Position numbers and translations under genes: made by a program. DNA of 64,000 nucleotides, from positions 3,600,501-3,664,500 of the forward strand of contig NZ_MDGR01000007.1 of assembly GCF_002742335.1 (NCBI RefSeq), in the 5' to 3' direction. Under the pieces are notes generated by a model, which saw only the letters and a list, made by a program, of their open reading frames with translations, was not told where the DNA came from and ran no database searches. This DNA comes from Reichenbachiella sp. 5M10. Its GTDB lineage: Bacteria; Bacteroidota; Bacteroidia; Cytophagales; Cyclobacteriaceae. Positions 37,039-46,051 of the stretch are shown piece by piece; the stretch's first letter is position 1, and each line of letters begins with the position of its first letter.

Positions 37039-37201
37039 ATTACCAAGAAGTACAGAAACAAGGCTTTCCTCTATGGATAGTCACATCGATCTCCAGCCAG
37101 CACTGACTACACGCATACTTTATCTCAATTATTACACGAATCTCCCTACTACTTGTTAATTTCACAGCATCTATTATCATCAAAACTATAAAAGTCCATA
37201 C

Positions 37202-37900
37202 ATGCTTTTATTTGACCAAAGAATACGAAAAAGATCTCTACTCCATCTTGCCATAGCCGTTCTTGCACTGAGTTTGTACTCCTGTACACCTGCTATCGTC
37301 TCATGGACCAACCCAGCCTACAAACCTCATAAATTCAAGAAAATTGTCGTATTTGGGATGTTCCAAAGGCTCGACACTCGCTTGGCCTTTGAGGAAGAAG
37401 TTGTAGACGCACTCCTCGCACAAGGCTACACCGCTGCGCATGGGATGACCCTCATCCCTCCGAGCTACGAAGTATCCTCTCAGGAAGACATGGAACGCAT
37501 CATCAAGAAAGAAAATTTTGATTTGGTCATCATGGCCAGCAATATTGATCAAAAAGAACAAGTGCAGTACCACGAAAATTACAACGGACCTTACGCATAT
37601 GGTGCTTATGGTCCTTATGGAGGGTACGACATGTACAACTACTACAACTATCGCTATGGGTACGACGTGTACTACGGCGGCTATGGGTACGGCTGGCAAA
37701 ACTCAGGTTACTATACCGAATACACAGAGTACCTCATCGAATGCCAGCTCTATGACCTCAGTCCAGGCATAGACCCTGCACAGTCTGCCATCTGGACTGG
37801 ACAATCGCAAATCAGCGAATCCTCCAACATCAGAACTCTGGCTCGCAGATATGCCAACTTACTAATCAAGAATCTACAAAAAGAAAGCATTTTAAATTAA
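37202..37900 (+). CDS. Lipoprotein with a Gly/Tyr-rich insert
   Basis: 232 residues. The lipobox is LYSC (Cys about 28). The mature part starts with a domain resembling DUF4136/GNA1162-like folds (IVVFGMFQRLDTRLAFEEEVVDALLAQGYTA) and includes LVIMASNIDQKEQV (about 108). From about residue 127 to 170 there is a low-complexity Gly/Tyr/Asn tract (GPYAYGAYGPYGGYDMYNYY-like) that interrupts it, followed by YTEYLIECQLYDL. Probably anchored to the outer or inner membrane. It precedes the solute-binding protein gene by 11 nt, so they may be cotranscribed. Confidence 0.75.
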   Translation: MLLFDQRIRKRSLLHLAIAVLALSLYSCTPAIVSWTNPAYKPHKFKKIVVFGMFQRLDTRLAFEEEVVDALLAQGYTAAHGMTLIPPSYEVSSQEDMERIIKKENFDLVIMASNIDQKEQVQYHENYNGPYAYGAYGPYGGYDMYNYYNYRYGYDVYYGGYGYGWQNSGYYTEYTEYLIECQLYDLSPGIDPAQSAIWTGQSQISESSNIRTLARRYANLLIKNLQKESILN

Positions 37901-37911
37901 TCACTATACCA

Positions 37912-38706
37912 ATGAAGACAATCAAGACATACATTCTTGTAGCTATTGTTCTATTAGCTTCTAGTTCGCTATTTGCTCAAGAAAGACTAACCAAAATCGT
38001 AGAAAGTGGTGAATTGCGTGTGGGCATTTCTGGCACACAGCCTCCCTTCTCCATGAAAGCCAAAAACGACGAACTCATCGGGTTTGACGTAGACTTGGCC
38101 AACTTATTGGCTACTTCGATGGAACTCGAACTCGTATTGGTAGAGCTGCCTTTCGCAGACCTACTCCCGAGTCTAGCTGAAGGCAAGATTGACTTGGTCA
38201 TCTCGGGCATGACTATCACTCCTGCACGTAACCTCAAGACAGCCTTCGTAGGCCCATACTTGATCTCTGGTAAATCTATCTTGACTAAGTCAAAAGTATT
38301 GGCCAACGTGACCAATCCTCAAGACATCAACACAAACAGAAAAGTCGTGACGCTCAAAGGCTCAACTAGCCAAAAGTTTGCTGAAAAGCACTTGACAGAC
38401 GTGGATCTAGAGCTCGTAGACAACTACGATATCGCGATTGACAAAATCAGAAACGACGAATCTGAAATCATGATTGCGGATTACCCGACGTGTGCTTATG
38501 CCATGTTGAAATTCCCAAATGACGAACTGGTCATACTCAACCGACCAATGACCATTGAGCCAATTGGTATTGCGCTACCTAATGACGATGCATTGTTCGT
38601 CAACCTGGTAGACAACTATATCGAGTCTCTCGATGCTGCTGGCGTTCTAGAGATGATGGAGCAAAAGTGGTTCGAAAACCCATACTGGTTGATGCAGTTG
38701 AAATAA
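37912..38706 (+). CDS. Periplasmic solute-binding protein, family 3 (amino-acid type)
   Basis: 264 residues with a signal sequence (about 1-23, ending SSLFAQ). The SBP_bac_3 fold is clear: LTKIVESGELRVGISGTQPPFSMKA near 26, LIGFDVDLANLLA near 56, IDLVISGMTITPARNLKTAF near 100 and MMEQKWFENPYWL at the end. These proteins bind polar amino acids for an ABC importer, but no permease or ATPase gene lies nearby. The partner may be elsewhere, or the protein may have another binding role. It is followed by the hairpin at 38727-38765. Confidence 0.88.
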   Translation: MKTIKTYILVAIVLLASSSLFAQERLTKIVESGELRVGISGTQPPFSMKAKNDELIGFDVDLANLLATSMELELVLVELPFADLLPSLAEGKIDLVISGMTITPARNLKTAFVGPYLISGKSILTKSKVLANVTNPQDINTNRKVVTLKGSTSQKFAEKHLTDVDLELVDNYDIAIDKIRNDESEIMIADYPTCAYAMLKFPNDELVILNRPMTIEPIGIALPNDDALFVNLVDNYIESLDAAGVLEMMEQKWFENPYWLMQLK

Positions 38707-38726
38707 GCAACTCAAGACACTTGCCA

Positions 38727-38765
38727 AGAGGCTGTTTCGAAATGACATTTCGGAACAGCCTCTTT
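38727..38765. terminator. Long hairpin, terminator of the solute-binding protein gene
   Basis: A near-perfect stem of about 17 bp: AGAGGCTGTT (38727-38736) pairs with AACAGCCTCT (38754-38763), and CGAAAT pairs with ATTTCG inside with loop GAC. A short T-rich tail follows. This may be a repetitive extragenic element, but only one copy is seen in the window. Confidence 0.75.
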
Positions 38766-38778
38766 ATATTTCAGCCCA

Positions 38779-38813
38779 TTTGCTCCACACACCCAAGGAG
38801 TTTCTTACCTTTG
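38779..38813 (+). promoter_or_regulatory. Promoter of recQ
   Basis: TTTG (38779-38782), 23-nt spacer, TACCTTTG (38806-38813), 27 nt before the Met at 38841. The spacer is a little long. Confidence 0.5.
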
Positions 38814-38840
38814 AAAATTAGTTTTTTCAACCTCGTCTCC

Positions 38841-40967
38841 ATGCCTTCTGTATTAGACAAAGCCCAATCCATCCTCAAAGAAACCTATGGCTACAACGCC
38901 TTTCGCCCCCTCCAAGGTGAAGTAATCGAGCATGCCATGGAGGGCAAAGATGCACTAGTCATCATGCCTACAGGTGGTGGCAAATCCATGTGTTTTCAGA
39001 TCCCTGCACTGGCACAAGACGGGGTATGCCTAGTCATCTCTCCACTCATCTCGCTGATGCGTGATCAAGTCGAAGCTCTCAAACAAAACGGTGTCACATC
39101 TGCCTATCTCAACAGTAGCCTGACAGCCAAAGAACAAAACGAAATCGAGGAGAAATTCCTCTCCGGAGGAATCAAACTCCTGTATGTCTCTCCGGAGAAA
39201 TTGCTCACACGAGACTTCTTCAACGTGCTCAGGTCTGTCACGCTCAACCTCATCGCCGTAGATGAAGCACACTGTATATCGCAGTGGGGACACGATTTTC
39301 GTCCCGAATACACCAAGCTCGACTTCCTCAAGAAGCAGTTCCCTACTGTACCAATCATGGCTCTGACTGCTACCGCGGACAAGTCTACCCGAGCAGATAT
39401 CGCCAATCAACTTGGTATAGCGCAAGCAAAGACCTTCTTGGCATCTTTTGATCGCCCCAACCTCGACCTAACAGTCCGTGCAGCACAGGGGCGACTAGAG
39501 TCTATCATAGGCATGATCAACCGGGCCCCTGACGAATCAGGGATCATCTACTGCCTGAGTAGAAAGAGTTGTGAAAAGGTCGCAGAAAAACTACAAGCAA
39601 AAGGCATAGACGCAGACTTCTACCACGCAGGCATGCCTGCCGATGTACGCAACAAAACGCAAGAGCGCTTCATCCGAGACGACCTCAAAGTCGTCTGTGC
39701 CACCATTGCCTTTGGGATGGGGATAGACAAATCCAACGTTCGCTGGGTCATCCACTACAACCTACCCAAAAACCTCGAAAGCTACTACCAAGAAATCGGA
39801 CGTGCAGGCCGTGATGGATTGGACTCCAAGACGCTACTATTTTTTAGCTATGGGGATGTGGTGCAACTCAAGCAATTCATGGAGGGTAGCCCACAAAAAG
39901 CACTATTGGAAGCCAAACTACAACGGATGCAGCAGTTCGCCGAGGCAACAACATGCCGTAGACGAGTCCTACTGAGCTACTTCGGCGAACAGCTGGAACA
40001 CGACTGTGGCAATTGCGATGTATGCCGCAACCCGCCCACATTCATGGATGGTACCATCCTCGCACAAAAAGCCCTCTCTGCCAGTGCTCGTACTCAAGAA
40101 AAAGTAGGCATCGGTTTGCTGATCGACATCCTGCGTGCCTCTGGCCGCCAAGAAATATACCAACTAGGGTATCAAAACATCAAGACTTACGGAGCAGGTA
40201 AAGAACACAGTTATTTTGACTGGCAACACTTCATCGGTCAGTTCCTCAACCTCGGGCTCTTCGAAATCGCATTTGACAACCACAACATCCTGCGTATAAC
40301 GGAGCTGGGCAAACGTGCCTTACGAGGAGAAGTACCGGTACAAATCACCAAACCAGAAAGTCTTTCCGAACGCAGCGAAAGGCTCACTCCCGCCAAACCT
40401 AAAAAATCTACCCAGCACTCCAACGAGCTATTTGATCGACTCAGATCCCTTCGCAAAAAAATCGCCGAAGAACAACAAGTCCCAGCCTACGTGGTATTCA
40501 ACGATGCGACGCTTGAGGATATGGCAGCCAAGCGACCAAGCAACGAAGACGAAATGTTGGAGATATCAGGAGTCGGGCAACAGAAAGTCAACCAATACGG
40601 GGATCGGTTTGTCCGTGAAATCATTGCCTTCGTCAAAGAGAAAGCCGAACAAGGAGAGAAGATCAAAGGAGCGACACACCTCATCACCTTCGAGCTTCTC
40701 AAAGAAGGACTAAGCCCAGAGGAGATCGCTGAGAAACGAAAACTCAATATCGTCACCATCTATTCACATCTCGCTACACTCTACGAGCAAGGTCGAGACA
40801 TCTCCATCCGCGACTACCTCTCCGATGAGGAAGAAGTCAGAATCACGAAAGGAATAGAAGAGACGGGAGAAACCGAAAAGCTCAAGCCACTATTCGATCA
40901 CTTCAAAGAAGAAATCCCCTACTACAAACTGAGATTAGCGATAGCGGTTTATAAGAAGAGGCCGTAA
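38841..40967 (+). CDS. recQ: ATP-dependent DNA helicase RecQ
   Basis: 3'-5' helicase of 708 residues from the Met at 38841; a longer reading starting at 38667 would overlap the terminator, promoter and neighbouring gene. It has Walker A MPTGGGKSM (about 45), DEAH (about 140), zinc-binding Cys (ATTCRRR...CGNCDVC, about 375-395), RQC winged helix, HRDC domain (about 535-610, ISGVGQQKVNQYG) and a C-terminal HTH-like domain (about 625-690). It repairs stalled forks and acts in RecF-pathway recombination. Length is long but normal for Bacteroidota RecQ with the extra C-terminal domain. Confidence 0.96.
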   Translation: MPSVLDKAQSILKETYGYNAFRPLQGEVIEHAMEGKDALVIMPTGGGKSMCFQIPALAQDGVCLVISPLISLMRDQVEALKQNGVTSAYLNSSLTAKEQNEIEEKFLSGGIKLLYVSPEKLLTRDFFNVLRSVTLNLIAVDEAHCISQWGHDFRPEYTKLDFLKKQFPTVPIMALTATADKSTRADIANQLGIAQAKTFLASFDRPNLDLTVRAAQGRLESIIGMINRAPDESGIIYCLSRKSCEKVAEKLQAKGIDADFYHAGMPADVRNKTQERFIRDDLKVVCATIAFGMGIDKSNVRWVIHYNLPKNLESYYQEIGRAGRDGLDSKTLLFFSYGDVVQLKQFMEGSPQKALLEAKLQRMQQFAEATTCRRRVLLSYFGEQLEHDCGNCDVCRNPPTFMDGTILAQKALSASARTQEKVGIGLLIDILRASGRQEIYQLGYQNIKTYGAGKEHSYFDWQHFIGQFLNLGLFEIAFDNHNILRITELGKRALRGEVPVQITKPESLSERSERLTPAKPKKSTQHSNELFDRLRSLRKKIAEEQQVPAYVVFNDATLEDMAAKRPSNEDEMLEISGVGQQKVNQYGDRFVREIIAFVKEKAEQGEKIKGATHLITFELLKEGLSPEEIAEKRKLNIVTIYSHLATLYEQGRDISIRDYLSDEEEVRITKGIEETGETEKLKPLFDHFKEEIPYYKLRLAIAVYKKRP

Positions 40968-41172
40968 GAATCAAGACTATATGGACAATTACCCCCAAAC
41001 CAATAGAAAGAACTCTCCAAGCGTTTGGATATAAAACCAACAGTCTCATTCGTTCTCTTGCTGCGCTTGATGAACTCCTAGCCTTGGAGCACTCCTGTTT
41101 CATATCTTTTCATCAGAATCCATCAATACTCCTGCAGTAATGGAAACAACCAGAGCGTCTTAAACCATGATT

Positions 41173-42735
41173 CTACCATTCTTCCTTCAGTACATGCATC
41201 TGTAGATCAAATGGATCTAGTGCCACGAGCAGTTCTTTGATGAAATTGGGGTTGTTAATATAGAAGTTAAGGAAATTGTCGTGACGCTCTTGCAACCCGC
41301 CACTTGGAAAAAGTTTCTCTTTCAACGTAGCAATTTGGTTGAGCTCGGTCTCATGCTTACGTTCCTCGGATTTTTTGAGGCGCTTGCCGATATTGTCGAT
41401 ACTCTTGATGGCTTTGGCATGCTCGGCTGAGATGAAGCCTTTGAGCGATCCATCGATGACCTCCGCCTTTTGAATCAACTGCTCAAATACCTCCTCTAGG
41501 TTTTTATATTCCTCACTGAGACTCACCTCGTCGCTACCATGAGCGGCGACATACTGCGCTTGCAACTCCTCCACGGACTGAAACAATTGTTCATCAGTCC
41601 AAGCAAATTTATCAAGTTTCTTCTGCGATGCTCCGTTGATATAGAGCGCAAAATTCCTAGGCAAGAGGATAGGGAAAGCCACGTCATATTCATCAAACAC
41701 CTTGCCCAGCTGCAACCAATAGATCACCTCGGCAGGTCCCCCGACATAGGCCAGATTGGGCAGAATCACCTCTTGGTACAGAGGACGCATCACTACGTTG
41801 GGACTGAATTTTTCGGGATTGGAATCAAGGAGAGCGAGTATTTCTGTCTCCGAGAAAGAAAGTTTGGTATTGTTGACGAGATACTGACCATCCACTTTGA
41901 CGATGCGCTCCCGTACACCTTCGTCCAGATAGAAGAAATTGATTTCACGAGGGAATATCTGCGTTTTGTAACCCAACTCCGCCAAGTCACTGTTGGTCTG
42001 CTCGACCAAATTATTGGCTGTATGACGGAGTAAATCATCCTTGATCATAGGGGCAAAAAGAGCCTTGAGCCTATCATCATCTGCATCCAGGACCACCAAC
42101 CCGTCTTCACCAAACAACTCATTGACATAGCAGCGCACTGCATCAGCGAGGTTGCCATGGTCTCTGTAAGCCTGTTCAAACAACGTCACTTTCTCCGGCA
42201 ACTCCTCCAAAAGCGGCCCCAAACTATCGGTAGATAGTCTACCCACTCCTCCTTTGTCCTGACAGGCCCATTGGTACTTTTTACCGAATAGGTGGAAATA
42301 TGAAATCTCATCAAAATCATGATCCTCAGAAGCCATCCAATAGACGGGCACAAAGTTACAATCCGGATATTTTGCCTTCAACTCCCTACAGGCATTGACA
42401 ACAGTCGCAATCTTGTAAATGAAATATAGCGGCCCTGTAAAAATATTGAGCTGATGCCCTGTCGTCACGGTGTACGTATCAGGCAATCCCAGATCCGTCA
42501 GATTGGCCGCCAGTGCTGGCGCTACCTCGTATCCCTCGTATTGATCTTCGAGCACTTCACAGAGCACCTTACGGTGGGCATTCGAAAAACTCTTTTTTTC
42601 AATCTGTTTGGCAAAGGAATCTATTTCTGGCCTCAGACCGTAAAAGGAGGCCAATTCACGCTTGTTTGACAAATAATCTATGAAAAACTGAGAAAACGAC
42701 TGGGTGTCTTGGAGGGCTACCTTATTGACTTGCAT
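41173..42735 (-). CDS. bshC: Bacillithiol biosynthesis cysteine-adding enzyme
   Basis: 520 residues. BshC adds cysteine to GlcN-malate to form bacillithiol, the low-molecular-weight thiol used in place of glutathione in Firmicutes and many Bacteroidota. Family motifs include TTGHQLNIFTGPLYFIYKI (about 92-110) and VPVYWMASEDHDFDEI (about 131-146), both matching the conserved core. A C-terminal coiled coil (about 410-480) follows. Neither bshA nor bshB is in the window. It is transcribed alone, and the 275 nt upstream hold no gene, only a short inverted repeat (ATCCAA-AA-TTGGAT, 42784-42797). Confidence 0.92.
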   Translation of the reverse strand: MQVNKVALQDTQSFSQFFIDYLSNKRELASFYGLRPEIDSFAKQIEKKSFSNAHRKVLCEVLEDQYEGYEVAPALAANLTDLGLPDTYTVTTGHQLNIFTGPLYFIYKIATVVNACRELKAKYPDCNFVPVYWMASEDHDFDEISYFHLFGKKYQWACQDKGGVGRLSTDSLGPLLEELPEKVTLFEQAYRDHGNLADAVRCYVNELFGEDGLVVLDADDDRLKALFAPMIKDDLLRHTANNLVEQTNSDLAELGYKTQIFPREINFFYLDEGVRERIVKVDGQYLVNNTKLSFSETEILALLDSNPEKFSPNVVMRPLYQEVILPNLAYVGGPAEVIYWLQLGKVFDEYDVAFPILLPRNFALYINGASQKKLDKFAWTDEQLFQSVEELQAQYVAAHGSDEVSLSEEYKNLEEVFEQLIQKAEVIDGSLKGFISAEHAKAIKSIDNIGKRLKKSEERKHETELNQIATLKEKLFPSGGLQERHDNFLNFYINNPNFIKELLVALDPFDLQMHVLKEEW

Positions 42736-43010
42736 GTACCTTGATTGTAGTTGTATGAATTGATGTTAGCTTGTACGGGGTGATCCAAAATTGGATGCTT
42801 AAAATTGAACAAAGAAACAGACAATACTCCTCAAAACCGAATCAGATCATAAAACCATCGATGTAGACCACTGTTCACCAGCCGTCATTCGCCGAAGTGA
42901 CAAAACAAATGACCACAGACATACATGGAATAAACTATCTCAAGCATCCGCTTCATTAATCTCATATATCTCTAACTTGCGCAGACATAAACCCACCAAA
43001 AGAAAACCAC

Positions 43011-43769
43011 ATGGACACAAACCTAGCAGTACTGATCGATGGAGACAATATCCCCTCTGCACATGTCAAAGAAATGATGGAAGAGATCGCCAAATATGGC
43101 AACCCTACCATCAAAAGAATATATGGCGACTGGACAAAACCCAACTTGTCCAAATGGAAAAACCTACTCCTGGAAAACGCTATCACACCCATCCAACAAT
43201 ATGGCTATACTACAGGCAAAAACGCCACAGATTCGGCGATGATCATTGACGCCATGGACATCCTGTATTCGGAAAAAGTGAACGGGTTTTGTCTCGTATC
43301 CAGTGACAGTGATTTCACCAGATTGGCTACCCGTCTCAGAGAAGCGGGCATGCAGGTAATCGGCATTGGTGAGAAGAAGACGCCCAACCCCTTCATCGTC
43401 GCATGTGACAAATTCATCTACATCGAAATCCTAAAAGCCAAAACACAAGATGAAAAGGCAGGATCAGACAAAGACACCGGCAAAGACCACGTCGACAACA
43501 TCACCAAAAAGGAAATTGAATTGATCGCCACCACTATCTCAGATTTGTCAGATGACGATGGCTGGGCATTCCTCGGAGATGTCGGCAGTCTCTTGCAGAA
43601 GAAACAACCAAATTTCGATTCTAGAAACTTCGGTTTTGATAAATTGACACCCTTGATCAAGTCGATTGGACGTTTTGATCTCGAACAACGAGAAAGCCCC
43701 AAAGGCAGACACAAACTGATTTTCGTCAAAATAAAAGACAAGAACACCAGCAAAACCAAGCGTCAATAG
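43011..43769 (+). CDS. NYN-domain protein with a C-terminal OST-HTH/LOTUS domain
   Basis: 252 residues. The N-terminal NYN (PIN-like RNase) domain of the LabA/DUF88 type has acidic residues at the expected sites: LIDGDNIP (8-15), KNATDSAMIIDAMDIL (about 70) and LVSSDSDFTRL (about 95). A linker (about 140-165) leads to an OST-HTH/LOTUS-like domain (about 168-248) ending in GRHKLIFVKI. Together these point to a metal-dependent ribonuclease that binds RNA through the LOTUS domain; the RNA is unknown. It stands alone: no partner genes on either side. Confidence 0.88.
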   Translation: MDTNLAVLIDGDNIPSAHVKEMMEEIAKYGNPTIKRIYGDWTKPNLSKWKNLLLENAITPIQQYGYTTGKNATDSAMIIDAMDILYSEKVNGFCLVSSDSDFTRLATRLREAGMQVIGIGEKKTPNPFIVACDKFIYIEILKAKTQDEKAGSDKDTGKDHVDNITKKEIELIATTISDLSDDDGWAFLGDVGSLLQKKQPNFDSRNFGFDKLTPLIKSIGRFDLEQRESPKGRHKLIFVKIKDKNTSKTKRQ

Positions 43770-43949
43770 GTTCGTTCTCCCTATAGATAGCCACCTAGGC
43801 AGACCCCGTCAAACACGTAGGTCCTAACGCGAACGAATAGCTTTATGTAACCCTCTCAAATCGTAGTTTTGGCTAGCACATCCATTGATTTGGACAGGTC
43901 AATGGATGGATCACATCACAATTTTGTATTCTAATCAAACACCATAATC

Positions 43950-44795
43950 ATGAATACAAATAAAGTATGGTTCATCACAGGAGCTTCAAAAGGTTTGGGG
44001 CTCACGCTAGCTAAGCGACTATTGGCACAAGGCTATGCAGTAGCTGCTACTTCTAGAAAAAAGGAAGCTCTCATTCAAGAACTGGGAGAAGAATCCGCCA
44101 AATTTCTACCTATGCAATTGGACTTGACAGACAACAGTGATGTCAACCAAGGGATTGCACACACACTACGGCATTTTGGGCACATAGACATAGTCGTCAA
44201 TAATGCAGGCTACAGTCAAACAGGAACATTGGAAGAACTGACTGACAAGGAAGCCAAAAACAATTTCAACGTCAATGTGTTTGGCACGCTCAATGTCATT
44301 CGCAACGCCGCTCTTCATTTACGTAAGCAAAATTCCGGTCACATTTTCAACATTTCTTCGGTCGGCGGCTATGTCGGCAACTTTGCAGGCTTTGGGATAT
44401 ACTGCGCCACCAAATTTGCGGTAGCAGGACTCTCCGAAGCACTGGCCGAAGAAATGAAGGCCTTTGGTATACATACTACCTTGGTGTACCCTGGGTATTT
44501 CCGCACACAGTTCTTAGAAGCAGGATCTATACAGACGCCTTCCAAACCAATCGAGGCATACAAGACTGCCCGTGCATTGGAGCAAGCCCACTTGAATGAA
44601 ATCAACGGCAACCAACCAAATGATCCCGAAAAAGCTGCTGCTGTCCTAATAGAACTAAGCAAGCAAACCGCTCCTCCCCTTCACTTCTTCATGGGAGAAG
44701 ATGCCTACCATTATGCACGCACCAAAATTGACCTCATTCAATCCGCAATGGACGAAAATGAAGCACTAGGAACCTCAACTGGATTTGAAAATTAG
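43950..44795 (+). CDS. Short-chain dehydrogenase/reductase
   Basis: 281 residues of the classical SDR family. NADP/NAD motif TGASKGLGLTLAKRL (10-24), NNAGYSQTG (about 89), and the active site with Ser in HIFNISSVGG and YCATKFA (Tyr and Lys, about 151-157). This subtype (retinol- or oxidoreductase-like, about 280 residues, with a longer C-terminal part) acts on unknown small molecules. It is followed after 3 nt by a short Atu4866-like gene, then a AraC-family regulator that probably controls the pair. Confidence 0.93.
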   Translation: MNTNKVWFITGASKGLGLTLAKRLLAQGYAVAATSRKKEALIQELGEESAKFLPMQLDLTDNSDVNQGIAHTLRHFGHIDIVVNNAGYSQTGTLEELTDKEAKNNFNVNVFGTLNVIRNAALHLRKQNSGHIFNISSVGGYVGNFAGFGIYCATKFAVAGLSEALAEEMKAFGIHTTLVYPGYFRTQFLEAGSIQTPSKPIEAYKTARALEQAHLNEINGNQPNDPEKAAAVLIELSKQTAPPLHFFMGEDAYHYARTKIDLIQSAMDENEALGTSTGFEN

Positions 44796-44798
44796 ACT

Positions 44799-45056
44799 AT
44801 GAATCAGACGACAATAGAGGAGCCCCAAGACTATCTAGGCATGTGGGTGACAGAAGATGGGTATATCCGCCACGAACTCCTCCCCAACCATCGCTATGAT
44901 GAGGCCAGAGGAAAACGAAAGAGCGCCTACCTAGGTGACTACACGATCACTGGGAATCACATTGACTACCGAGACGATACGGGCTTCACAGCAGATGGAG
45001 AGTTTAGGGAAGGAGTCTTGTATCACGCTGGTATGATTCTCTACCGAGAAAAATAA
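44799..45056 (+). CDS. Atu4866-domain protein
   Basis: 85 residues. It resembles the Atu4866 family (small beta-sandwich), with the pattern YLGMWVTEDGYIRHELLPNHRYDEARG and GDYTITGNHIDYRDDTGFTADGEF covering nearly the whole chain. In other bacteria such genes occur near SDR and AraC genes too, as I recall. Function unknown. Starts 3 nt after the SDR stop, so the two are cotranscribed. Confidence 0.82.
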   Translation: MNQTTIEEPQDYLGMWVTEDGYIRHELLPNHRYDEARGKRKSAYLGDYTITGNHIDYRDDTGFTADGEFREGVLYHAGMILYREK

Positions 45057-45074
45057 TCTCTACATTTATACCAG

Positions 45075-45107
45075 CAACCACCATGATCTGACGCATCATG
45101 GTGGTTG
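45075..45107. repeat. Perfect 13-bp inverted repeat at the 5' end of the AraC-family gene
   Basis: CAACCACCATGAT (45075-45087) and ATCATGGTGGTTG (45095-45107) are perfect inverse copies with a 7-nt spacer (CTGACGC). There is no T run on either side, so it is a poor intrinsic terminator. Its position between the Atu4866 gene and the regulator's ATG suggests an operator or an mRNA structure. Confidence 0.8.
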
Positions 45108-45119
45108 ATCAAACCCCAA

Positions 45120-46037
45120 ATGAGCCGCAGCAATATGTATCGATTCCATACTATCAACGAATTTCACATCTACAGCCAGTTGCCCAAGCCCGAGCACCCA
45201 CTCATCAGTGTGATTGACTACAGCCAAGTCAAATACCCCGATGGCAGCCAGATCAAGTGGTCTCAAGGGTTTTATTCGATTGGGCTCAAGCGAAACGTAA
45301 GTGAAAAATTCAACTATGGACAACAAAAGTATGATTTTGACGAAGGTGTCTTTTCTTTCGTTTCTCCAGGGCAAGTTCTCAACATAGAAATCAATCAAAG
45401 CATCCGTGCAAAGCCTAACGGGTGGCTGATGCTCATTCATCCGGATTTTTTGTGGGGCACAAGTCTTGCTACTCGCATTAAAAACTACGCCTTCTTTGGC
45501 TACTCCGTCAGTGAAGCGCTCTTTCTCAGTGAAAAAGAAGAGGAAATGATCGTAGACATCCTAAAAAATATCGAAAGAGAGTACCAATCAAACATTGATA
45601 AGTTCAGCCAAAACATCATCATCTCTCAGCTTGAGCTTTTGCTCAACTATGCCGAACGCTATTACGAAAGGCAATTCATAACGCGAAAAATCACCAACCA
45701 TCATGTTTTACATCGTCTAGAACAAGTCTTGTCCGAATACTTCGATCATCAGCACCTGTTGCATCACGGTCTCCCTACTGTCCAGCAGGTTGCAGAGCAT
45801 TTGCATCTTTCGCCGAATTACCTGAGCAGTCTGCTAAAAGTCCTGACTGGGCAAACTACACAGCAGCACATTCATTCCAAGTTGATTGAAAAAGCCAAAG
45901 AAAAACTCTCTACATCAGAGCTATCCATAGGAGAGATTGCCTATGAACTAGGATTTGAGCACCCTACATCGTTCACCAAATTATTCAAGAGCAAGACCAA
46001 CACATCTCCTGTTGAATTTCGCCAATCGTTCAATTGA
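45120..46037 (+). CDS. AraC-family transcriptional regulator
   Basis: About 305 residues from the Met at 45120 (another Met at 45135 is possible, and a TTG at 45105 lies inside the inverted repeat). The N-terminal cupin-like effector domain (about 1-170) is followed by two helix-turn-helix motifs (about 205-300): VQQVAEHLHLSPNYLSSLLKVLTG and IGEIAYELGFEHPTSFTKLFKSKTN, then the usual SPVEFRQS end. It probably controls the SDR/Atu4866 genes upstream. Its inducer is unknown. Confidence 0.93.
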   Translation: MSRSNMYRFHTINEFHIYSQLPKPEHPLISVIDYSQVKYPDGSQIKWSQGFYSIGLKRNVSEKFNYGQQKYDFDEGVFSFVSPGQVLNIEINQSIRAKPNGWLMLIHPDFLWGTSLATRIKNYAFFGYSVSEALFLSEKEEEMIVDILKNIEREYQSNIDKFSQNIIISQLELLLNYAERYYERQFITRKITNHHVLHRLEQVLSEYFDHQHLLHHGLPTVQQVAEHLHLSPNYLSSLLKVLTGQTTQQHIHSKLIEKAKEKLSTSELSIGEIAYELGFEHPTSFTKLFKSKTNTSPVEFRQSFN

Positions 46038-46051
46038 CCATACTCAGCTCA

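Noticed and set aside
37570-37720. Repeated codons of the Gly/Tyr tract as a DNA repeat or CRISPR
   Set aside because: The repeats are short, irregular and in frame; they encode low-complexity protein.
38727-38765. Insertion-sequence end or REP element
   Set aside because: Only one copy is seen in the window and the hairpin with T-rich tail fits a terminator of the gene ending at 38706.
38667-38840. Longer RecQ start at 38667
   Set aside because: It would read through the end of the solute-binding protein gene, a strong terminator and the recQ promoter.
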